Assembly: GCA_050260095.1 (NCBI GenBank)
Contig: JBLNBQ010000053.1
Span: 1-24,373, forward strand
DNA from: JBLNBQ01 sp050260095
GTDB taxonomy: Bacteria > Bacillota > UBA5301 > DYFA01
DNA length: 24,373 nucleotides
Direction: 5' to 3'
Every line of letters starts with the position of its first letter. Within the stretch, counting starts at the first letter, position 1. Made by a program: the position numbers and the translations under genes. The notes beneath the pieces were generated by a model. The model saw only the letters and a program-made list of their open reading frames with translations, made no database searches and had not been told where the DNA came from. This document shows positions 14,736 to 21,432 of this stretch, one piece after another.

Positions 14736-14963
14736 ATGCCCCGGATCGGCGCTGACCGGGAGTTCCACGACGACCACGGCAACCGCTTCCTGCTGATGGG
14801 GCAGCGGATTATGAAGAACGGGCTGGTCCTGGCCAGTCCGAGCGGGTGCACGACCGTCACGAGGTGCGAGTTGGCCGGCGGTCGCCTGACGATCCTGTTC
14901 TGCAACGGCCAAGCCGAATTCACCGGAGTGCGGGAGGGTCCGCCTCCGCCCCGAGGGACCTAG
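14736..14963 (+). CDS. Small hypothetical protein (75 aa)
   Basis: I do not recognise this protein. It has no signal peptide or membrane segment. It is charged at the start (PRIGADREFHDDHGNRF), has two Cys residues in a central stretch (SGCTTVTRCELAGG), a short hydrophobic strand (LTILFC) and a Pro-rich end. The alternation suggests a small beta-rich domain. The ATG at 14736 follows GGGAGG by 7 bases, good spacing, but that site is inside the hairpin at 14692-14728. It could be read through from the aldolase gene. Its stop codon and that of the convergent MFS gene share the palindrome TAGGGCCCTA. Confidence 0.6.
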   Translation: MPRIGADREFHDDHGNRFLLMGQRIMKNGLVLASPSGCTTVTRCELAGGRLTILFCNGQAEFTGVREGPPPPRGT

Positions 14964-14967
14964 GGCC

Positions 14968-16281
14968 CTATTCCATCGCCCGCACCTGGGGAACGCTGAA
15001 CCAGAGCCAGACGGCGAAGGCGAGGCTGACCAGCGCGCCGCCGGCCACAGTGGCCGGTTCGCCGAGCCACTGCGCCACGGCGCCGAAGAGCAGCGCGCCG
15101 ACCGGCATCATGCCGAAGAAGCCGAGGGAGTAGATGCTCATCACCCGCCCGCGCAAGGCGTCGGGGACGTGCGACTGCACCAGCACGTTGCACATGTTGA
15201 GCACCATCATCATCCCCCAGCCGGCGGCGACGAGCACCAACAGGGATAGCGGCAGCCAGCGAACGAAGGCCCAGAGCAGCAGCAGCCCGGGGAAGAGGAA
15301 GCTGCCGAGCGTCAGAAGCTTACCCTTGAGGCGCGTCCGCCCCAGGGAGGCGATGAAGATGGCGCCGATCAGGGAGCCAACCCCCCGGGCCGACTGGAGG
15401 AACCCGTTGGTGGTGGAGTCGCCCCCCAGGATGCTCACCGCCCAGGCGGGCAGCAGGGTGGCGAAGCTGGAGGCGAAGACCGTGACCACGGCGACGGTGG
15501 CGATGAGCACTCCGACGGTGCGGTTGGCGACCACGTGGCGCAGGCCGGCCCGCAACTCCGCAAGGGCGTCTCCCGCGCCCGTCCGGGGCGACTGGGCCTT
15601 CATCCGCATGGCGAGCAGGGCGGCGATGACCGCGATGAAGGAGAGCCCGTTGACCGTGAAACACCACCCGGGACCGAGGAGCGCGTAGATCACGCCGGCC
15701 ACCGCCGGACCGATGGCCGTCGCCAGGTTGACCATCGTGGAGTTGAGCGCGATGGCGTTCGCCAGGTCGTCGCGCTCGACCAACTCGGCCACGAACGCCA
15801 TGCGGGCGGGGGCGTCGAAGGCGTTGGCGACCCCAGTGGCGAAGGCCAGGGCGATGAGGTGCCACGGCAGGACAAGGCGCAGGAAGGTGAGGCCTGCCTG
15901 CGCGAAGGCCAGCAGCATCATCGCCGTCTGCGTGACGAGCAGCAGGGTGCGCCGGGGGATGCGGTCGGAGATGACCCCGCCGTAGAGCGTGAAGAGCCAG
16001 AGAGGCGCCCCGGCGGCGAACCCGATGTACCCGAGGTACGCCGGCGAGTGGGTCAACTGGAAGATCAGAAAACCCTGCGCCGTCGTCTGCATCCAGGTTC
16101 CCACCAGGGATGCCGATTGCCCCATGAACCACAGCCGGTAGTTGCGGTGACCGAAAGAGGAGAAGGCCGCCCGCACGCTCGGACGGCGCACCAGGCGGCC
16201 GGTGGCCGGCGCGCCGGGCGCGGGCGGAAGGGCGGTCTGTTTCAGCGCATCGTTCTCCCGTTCCCGCGGTTCGTCGGTCAA
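14968..16281 (-). CDS. Major facilitator superfamily exporter (EntS-like, MFS_3 group)
   Basis: This protein of about 437 residues has 12 predicted membrane helices and the marks of the EntS/MFS_3 drug and siderophore exporter group: AFSSFGHRNYRLWFMGQSAS before helix 1, GTWMQTTAQGFLIF, the cytoplasmic loop GGVISDRIPRRTLLL between helices 2 and 3, and HVPDALRGRVMSIYSLGFFG in the second half. It should export a small molecule across the cytoplasmic membrane by proton exchange; the substrate is unknown. I take the TTG at 16281 because GGAGGG lies 7 bases upstream; the ATG at 16302 gives seven more residues but has no ribosome binding site. It lies less than 50 bases after the GHL10 gene on the same strand and is probably cotranscribed with it. 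Confidence 0.9.
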   Translation of the reverse strand: MTDEPRERENDALKQTALPPAPGAPATGRLVRRPSVRAAFSSFGHRNYRLWFMGQSASLVGTWMQTTAQGFLIFQLTHSPAYLGYIGFAAGAPLWLFTLYGGVISDRIPRRTLLLVTQTAMMLLAFAQAGLTFLRLVLPWHLIALAFATGVANAFDAPARMAFVAELVERDDLANAIALNSTMVNLATAIGPAVAGVIYALLGPGWCFTVNGLSFIAVIAALLAMRMKAQSPRTGAGDALAELRAGLRHVVANRTVGVLIATVAVVTVFASSFATLLPAWAVSILGGDSTTNGFLQSARGVGSLIGAIFIASLGRTRLKGKLLTLGSFLFPGLLLLWAFVRWLPLSLLVLVAAGWGMMMVLNMCNVLVQSHVPDALRGRVMSIYSLGFFGMMPVGALLFGAVAQWLGEPATVAGGALVSLAFAVWLWFSVPQVRAME

Positions 16282-16326
16282 GGGGCTGCCCTCCACTCGC
16301 ATTAGACTTGCCAGGAAGCACGGTTT

Positions 16327-17955
16327 CTACGGAACTGTGACCTCCGCGACCTTGCCCGGTTCCACTTTGACGATGACTCGGCCAGACGGAACTCCCCCAG
16401 CCTCAGAGGCCGAAACCACGTATTCTCCGGGAAGGAGGTCGGCTGCGCCGAACCACCCGTGCCCGTCGGTGTGGAGCACCCGGGTCTCGGGCCCGGCGAG
16501 GGTGACTTCCCGCTGGTCCATCGGCCTGCCGCCTGCGCCCTCGATCGTTCCCATCAGGAAGCCTCGGGTGGGATGCGACTTCCAGGGCAGGTCGGGCACG
16601 GGGACCGGGGTGGGGAAGACCGGAGTCGTCGGGACGGTGAGCCCGGTGGCTGGATCGGAGTACCCACCGGGCTGAGAGAGCAGCGCGGGGAAGGCAGCGT
16701 TCAGCTCCGGGCGGTGAACGTGCGGCTGGCGCGGCAGGCTCAGGGCAGCCGGGGACGCCGGGTCGGCGTAGCTATCGGTCGCGTAGAGGCTGGTCGACCC
16801 GTAGGAATAGAGGGCCACCCCCGCCGCCCGGTTGCCCTGGGCCGAAGGGAGTGCGGCCCGGGCGAGCTGGGCCAGGGACTGCTCCGGGTATTGCTGGTAA
16901 AGGCCGACGCCGATCACCACCCCGCGCCCGTACTGGTGGTCCTTCTCCCATTCCAGCCACTGGTCGTACCAGCGCCGCTGGGTCTCATTCCATTCCCGAT
17001 CGTAGTTCATCGGGATGGCGAGGTCGATGATCCCCTCCGCCAGCCAGCCTCGCCAGTCTTGAAAGACCTCGGCGTACGAGCGCGTGCGCGTCCAATCCCC
17101 CTCTTCCTGCGGTCCCGCTCCCCAGGCGATGGTGGCGGCGCTCACCTTGAGGCGGGGGTTCAAGGCGATAGCCCGCAGGTAGACCTTGCGCACCAGGTTG
17201 GTCACCTGCTCCCGGCGCCAGTCGGACCAGCGCGGGTCCTCCGGCTCCGGCAGGCCGGTCGTGCCGGCCCAGGCGTTGAAACGGGCGACGCTGGTCGGGT
17301 TGTAGCCCGCCCCGGCGCCGGAGTACCGGCAGAGGTCGAGGTGCAGGCCGTCCACAGCGTACTGCCGCACGATGTTCAGGTAGACCTCGACCGTGTAGTC
17401 GAGCGCGGCGGGGTTTCCCGGGTCGAGGTCGTAGGAGGGGCGGAGGTCCGTGGACCAGCGGTGGGTCTCCGGGTCGAACACCCGCACGTACGAGAGCCAA
17501 TCGCCGGCCCCTGTGCCCGCCGGGGGCTGGTGCAGGTTCCAGACGTGCCCCGGCGCCTGGGGGCGAGTCGCGCTGTTCCAGACCGGGAGAGCGGTGAGCC
17601 AGGCGTGGACCTCGAGCCCTTGCGCGTGGGCCCGTTCGAGCAGGTACTGAAGCGGGTCGAAGCCGGGTGCGACGCTCTGGTCCTCCGTCTGGGGTTCGAG
17701 GGGACTGCGGCTGTAGTACGCGTCGCCCCGGCGCCGCACCTGCACGATCAGCGTGTTGACGTGCGCGGCGAGCGCGTCCGCCACCAGACGGTCCACCTGT
17801 TCCGGCGTTTTGATCCCGTCATGGAACGCGTCGACCCAGAAAGCCCGGAATTGTGCCGGGACCACGGCGCCCGCCGCCGGCGCCGGCAAGGGGAGCAGGG
17901 CGAGGCCGCAAAGCCAGACTAGGCCCACGAGGATTGTCCGGACGAGTCGATCCAT
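16327..17955 (-). CDS. Exported GHL10-type (DUF187) glycoside hydrolase-like protein
   Basis: The 542-residue protein has a signal peptide (about 1-28, ending LPAPAAGA), a GH10-like TIM barrel (about 33-410) and a C-terminal carboxypeptidase-regulatory-like beta domain (about 465-542, RGFLMGTIEGAGG through GEYVVSAS). Barrel landmarks are FRAFWVDAFHDGIKTPEQVD at the start, VNTLIVQVRRRGDAYY, DGLHLDLCRYSG (the family's DGIHFDYIRY), and IDLAIPMNYDREW (equivalent to the usual DFINPQIY). The family is thought to act on polysaccharide outside the cell, perhaps peptidoglycan or an exopolymer; no substrate has been fixed for this group. A Pro/Thr-rich linker joins the two domains. It has its own promoter, which puts the transcription start at or next to the ATG. 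Confidence 0.88.
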   Translation of the reverse strand: MDRLVRTILVGLVWLCGLALLPLPAPAAGAVVPAQFRAFWVDAFHDGIKTPEQVDRLVADALAAHVNTLIVQVRRRGDAYYSRSPLEPQTEDQSVAPGFDPLQYLLERAHAQGLEVHAWLTALPVWNSATRPQAPGHVWNLHQPPAGTGAGDWLSYVRVFDPETHRWSTDLRPSYDLDPGNPAALDYTVEVYLNIVRQYAVDGLHLDLCRYSGAGAGYNPTSVARFNAWAGTTGLPEPEDPRWSDWRREQVTNLVRKVYLRAIALNPRLKVSAATIAWGAGPQEEGDWTRTRSYAEVFQDWRGWLAEGIIDLAIPMNYDREWNETQRRWYDQWLEWEKDHQYGRGVVIGVGLYQQYPEQSLAQLARAALPSAQGNRAAGVALYSYGSTSLYATDSYADPASPAALSLPRQPHVHRPELNAAFPALLSQPGGYSDPATGLTVPTTPVFPTPVPVPDLPWKSHPTRGFLMGTIEGAGGRPMDQREVTLAGPETRVLHTDGHGWFGAADLLPGEYVVSASEAGGVPSGRVIVKVEPGKVAEVTVP

Positions 17956-17961
17956 ACTCTC

Positions 17962-17990
17962 AGTCTACCGGAATTGACCTCACTTGACAA
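17962..17990 (-). promoter_or_regulatory. Promoter of the GHL10 gene, possibly giving a leaderless mRNA
   Basis: On the minus strand TTGTCA (17985-17990) and TAGACT (17962-17967) are separated by 17 bases. The ATG at 17955 begins 7 bases after the -10 box, so transcription would start at or within a base or two of the start codon. On the plus strand TTGACA (17984-17989) overlaps the same -35 region but has no good -10 box at the right distance. Confidence 0.55.
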
Positions 17991-18074
17991 CCGGCGGCAG
18001 GTATTCCCCATTCCTGCATGGAACTACACTGCGCCATATTCTCCAAAACACGTCAACCAAGGGAGGTATCGGGT

Positions 18075-19052
18075 ATGCGCAAAGTGGCTCTGATCATGCT
18101 CCTGGCCGGTGCGATGGTGGCGTCCGCCGCGGCGGCTGCCCTGGCGATGCCGCAGTACGACCAGTGGCTGACCACCAAACACAACGTCAAAAACCTGGAT
18201 ACGAAGGCCGAGGACAGCCCGATCAAGCGGGACAACTGCATCGCCTGCCACGATGGACAGGGGTTCGCCGCCAACGTGGTTAACCGCAAGGACCTGCCTG
18301 AGGTGGCCAAGAACTCGCTCAACTCGGTGGATTGCGCGGCCTGCCACAGCCCGCGGGGCGAGCAGATCATCAAGACGGGTAACCCCGGCAAGCTTGCCAA
18401 CGGCCTGGCGATCACCAACGCGGGTTCGGGGGCGCTCTGCATCGCCTGCCACAACGGGCGGAAACTGCCGGATGCCGCCAAGAAGCCCGCGCCGCACCGG
18501 TCACCCCAGTTCGACGTGCTCTACGCGGTGAACGGAGTCCGGGTGGCCGGCGCGAGCTATCCCAGCTCGCCGCATGGCGCCAACCCCAATAGCTGCGTGA
18601 GTTGTCACATGGCCAAGGTGGATGGAGCCTCCAACCATACCTTCAAGGTGGAGGACAACCCGGCCTACGTGAAGGCGGCTTGCGGCTCCTGCCACCCCGG
18701 CCTCACGACGGTCAACCGCATGGCCCTGGCCGACTACGACGGCGACAAGGTGGTCGAAGGGATTCAGGACGAGGTCAAGGGCTTGCAGGCGGTCCTGAGC
18801 AAGGCCCTGGCGGACAAGGAGAAGGAACTCGGCGTGACCTACGCTGAGAACCACGGCGCGATGGCCTGGACCACGGCCGACAACAAGGAGGCCAAAGTTC
18901 CGGACGCTCTCTACGCCGCCCGCTTCAACCTGGCCCTCGTCGAAGAGGACGGCAGCGAGGGCGTGCACAACCCGGCGTTCGTGGTGGCGCTCCTCCAGAA
19001 ATCCTACCGTCAGCTGACGGGACAGGATGTGCCCGGCGCGGTCCTGCGGTAA
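18075..19052 (+). CDS. Exported pentahaem c-type cytochrome
   Basis: The 325-residue protein has a signal peptide (about 1-24) and five CXXCH haem-binding motifs, with first Cys at residues 55 (CIACH), 87 (CAACH), 122 (CIACH), 174 (CVSCH) and 203 (CGSCH). Further His residues at about 36, 141, 168 and 188 could be distal ligands. The segment with SPHGANPNSCVSCHMAK followed by NHTF resembles the C-terminal part of NrfA and octahaem cytochrome c families. The last 110 residues (from YDGDKVVEG) have no haem motif and look helical. It should carry electrons outside the cytoplasmic membrane. The ATG at 18075 follows GGGAGG by 8 bases. A weak -10-like TATTCT at 18037 has no clear -35 partner. Confidence 0.92.
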   Translation: MRKVALIMLLAGAMVASAAAAALAMPQYDQWLTTKHNVKNLDTKAEDSPIKRDNCIACHDGQGFAANVVNRKDLPEVAKNSLNSVDCAACHSPRGEQIIKTGNPGKLANGLAITNAGSGALCIACHNGRKLPDAAKKPAPHRSPQFDVLYAVNGVRVAGASYPSSPHGANPNSCVSCHMAKVDGASNHTFKVEDNPAYVKAACGSCHPGLTTVNRMALADYDGDKVVEGIQDEVKGLQAVLSKALADKEKELGVTYAENHGAMAWTTADNKEAKVPDALYAARFNLALVEEDGSEGVHNPAFVVALLQKSYRQLTGQDVPGAVLR

Positions 19053-19073
19053 GGCGAAGCAAGAGGTGTGAAG

Positions 19074-19116
19074 CGAAGAGGCTGTCCCAGGAGCGGGGCA
19101 GCCTCTTCGTGTTCTT
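19074..19116 (+). terminator. Terminator of the pentahaem cytochrome gene
   Basis: CGAAGAGGCTG (19074-19084) pairs with CAGCCTCTTCG (19099-19109); the stem extends inward through a T-G wobble and CCC/GGG to about 15 bp. The 3' side is followed by TGTTCTT, a weak T-tract. It lies 21 bases after the stop, between the cytochrome and the convergent TIM-barrel gene, and could serve both. Confidence 0.75.
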
Positions 19117-19161
19117 CCGCAGCCTGGCGGCTCGTTCCCAAGACTGGCGCAGCAGCGCCCG

Positions 19162-19977
19162 CTACTCCGGCAGGCAGGCCCGCAGGTTGCGCAGGCTCTC
19201 ACGAGCCACGGTTTCCGGGTCGGGCGAGAAGTCGAAGACCTCCACGGAGACGAAGCCGTCGTACTGCTCCTCCGCCAGGGTTCGGAGGATGGGCCGGAAG
19301 TCGACCGCCCCGAAGCCGGGACCCCGCCCGTTCGTATCGTTGGCGTGGATGTGGCGGTAACAGCCGCGACTCTCCTGGATGAGCTGCGGGATCGGCGGGC
19401 CTTCGGCGCTCATGCTCTTGACGTCGAGCATCATCCGGACGTTCGGATGACCGATCTCCCGCACCATGGCCCGGGCCTCGGCCGCGGTGTTCAGAAGGTC
19501 GGTCAGGTCGGCCGGCAGCGGTTCGAGGCAAAGCGTCACCTGGCGGCTCGCCGCCGCGTCGCCGCAGGCCGCAAAGGCTTCGGCCGCCCGCTTCCAGGTA
19601 TCGGCCGGGTTCACCCCCGGCAGAGTGCTGCGCTGCTTGGGGGAGCCGAAGACCATCACCGTCCCGCCCAGGTCGCCGCAGAGGTCGATCAACCGGCGGA
19701 GGTAGTCGATGGTCCGGTGGCGAACTTGCGGGTCGGGGTGGGCGAGGTGGAGCCCCTCCGGCTTGACCAGGAGCCAGTGGAGACCCACGATGGCCAGGCC
19801 GGCCTCGGCAGCCATGGCCCGAAACTCCCGGCGTTGCGCAGGCGTGATTTCGTCAACCGTTTCGCCGAGCGTGAAGGGCGCCACCTCGAGACCGTCGTAC
19901 CCCAGTCCGGCGACGGACTGCACCACGCGCCGCGGCTTCCACCCTTCGAAGAGTTCGTTGCAGATCGCGAACTTCAT
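19162..19977 (-). CDS. Sugar phosphate isomerase/epimerase-like TIM barrel (AP-endonuclease 2 family)
   Basis: The 271-residue protein has the xylose-isomerase-like TIM barrel. The four metal ligands expected in this family are seen at Glu152 (LCLEPL), Asp185 (MMLDVKS), His211 (YRHIHAND) and Glu246 (SVEVFDF). Relatives include hydroxypyruvate isomerase, inosose isomerases and ketose 3-epimerases, all cytosolic and metal-dependent; the substrate cannot be chosen here. The N-terminal MKFAICNELFEGWKP is typical for the group and a GGGGGG stretch lies about 6 bases before the ATG at 19977. It stands alone, downstream of the RCC1 pseudogene on the same strand, and converges with the pentahaem gene. 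Confidence 0.9.
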   Translation of the reverse strand: MKFAICNELFEGWKPRRVVQSVAGLGYDGLEVAPFTLGETVDEITPAQRREFRAMAAEAGLAIVGLHWLLVKPEGLHLAHPDPQVRHRTIDYLRRLIDLCGDLGGTVMVFGSPKQRSTLPGVNPADTWKRAAEAFAACGDAAASRQVTLCLEPLPADLTDLLNTAAEARAMVREIGHPNVRMMLDVKSMSAEGPPIPQLIQESRGCYRHIHANDTNGRGPGFGAVDFRPILRTLAEEQYDGFVSVEVFDFSPDPETVARESLRNLRACLPE

Positions 19978-20071
19978 GTCCTGCCCCCCGTTGCGTCAGT
20001 GTTTTGCCTCACCGGACAGTCATTCCTGCCGGCGGGGGCCGCCACGCCCGGCATGTGCGCCCCGGCGCTCC

Positions 20072-21273
20072 CTACTTCACGGTGACGGTGCTCTGGTCGA
20101 TCGGGGATATCTCGCCCGTCGCGGCGGTGACCTTGAAGTAGCCGCACCCGCCCTTGAAGAGACCAGGGTAGTTCTTGTCGTAGACGAAGTACTGGCTGTC
20201 TTCCGTCCAGCCGACGAACTTGATCCAGTACGCCGGCAGGAACCCATAGTTCATGATATAGTCGCCCGTGTACTCCGCGGGGGTCATCTTGTAGATCAGG
20301 CGATCCTTCTTTTGTTCCAGATCTTAGAGCCTCACCTTGTCGTCCGCCTTGTACGCCACCAGCTTGCGGTTGGGGCTGAGGGCGGCCCACTCCAGGCCGG
20401 CGTGGCCGGGGTGGGAGCGGGAACAACGGGAGCAGGGGGAGCCGGGGCCGGGGCCGGTGGCGGGGGCGGCGGCGCCTGCGGCAAGAGTTTGACCGGGGCC
20501 TCCGCGTCATCTGCGTTGCTGCCGAGCTGGTAATCGCCGTTGCTGCCCCAGACCCAGACTGTGCCGTCTCGCCGGACCGCTGCCGAGTGACGGCGACCTG
20601 CCGCGATGCTCACGACCTCTGTCAGGCCGCTCACCTGCAGCGGCGCGGTGATGACGCCCTTTTGGACGACGCCCAGCTCGCCGCGGTTGCTCGGGCCGCT
20701 GGCCCACACCGTGCCGTCATCCTTCAGGAACAGGGTGTGGGCGTTGCCCCCCGCGACCGCCCGTACGCCGCTCAAGGAGGTGAGCCGGATGGGCACCGGC
20801 GCGTCGGTGGTCGAGCCGGTGCCGAGCTGGCCGTAACCGTTGTCGCCCTAGGCCCAGACTGTGCCGTCGGCTTTCAGGGCCAGGGTGTGACGGCCGCCCG
20901 CGGCGACCGCGGTGACCCGCTCAGCCCCTTCACCCGGGCTGGCGTCGGTCTCGCCCGGGCCTCGGAGCCACCGGTACCCAACTGCCCGTTCATATTCCGC
21001 CCCCAGGTCCAAACCGTCCCATCGCTGCCCAGCGCCACCGCATGGGGGCGCTTCCAGCTCGAGCGGCGTCTTCACCGTCCGCTTGGCTCCATCGCCGATC
21101 TGTCCGGAACCGTGGCTGCCCCATGCCCAGGGGGATCCGTCCTGCGAGAGCGCCACAGTGTGGTTTTCGCCCGCCGCCACGGCGCGGAAGCCTCCGGCAG
21201 CGTCTGACGCCAAGCCGGGCAGAGCGAGACAGACGAGGAGCGAGAGCGCGAAGATGGGGGTGAGCCAGCGCAC
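20072..21273 (-). pseudogene. Exported RCC1-repeat protein, inactivated by several lesions
   Basis: Reading from a GTG at 21273 (AAGGGGAG 7 bases upstream) gives a signal peptide (WLTPIFALSLLVCLALPGLA) and then five RCC1-type propeller repeats with the pattern VAAG..H..AL..DGTVW.WG..G.GQLG. The coding frame changes before HAVALGSDGTVW (His codon 21042-21044), with part of a repeat missing there, and changes back near 20925 where one G seems lost. A TAG at 20848-20850 replaces the Trp expected in VWAWGDNG. After a proline-rich linker the frame shifts again near 20400, and a TAA at 20324-20326 cuts the last domain, which otherwise reads on to the TAG at 20072. That last domain (LEWAALSPNRKLVAYK through YFVYDKNYPG) looks like a beta-propeller blade. 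The intact protein would have had about 400 residues and acted outside the cell. Confidence 0.85.
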
Positions 21274-21432
21274 GGCGGAACTCCCCTTTCCTGCAATTTG
21301 TTTCCATCGCGTTCTTCGGCGGGCGGGCCGGTTCTCCTGTCGTGGCCGGGTTCTCTGCCGTTCAGGAGGGAACGGGAACCGCCCGGGCGAAACGACAGGG
21401 GAGAGTTCACCGCGAGACAGGGGGGAGCGCCG

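Noticed and set aside
20848..20850. TAG at a conserved Trp as a recoded codon
   Set aside because: Frameshifts elsewhere in the same gene and ordinary TAG stops in other genes make decay or sequence error more likely.
21334..21427. Repeats before the multihaem gene: GACAGGGGAG (21394) and GACAGGGGGGAG (21416), and an inverted CTCCTGTCG at 21334
   Set aside because: The copies are imperfect and the region is G-rich, so chance similarity is likely. The second copy is mostly the ribosome binding site.
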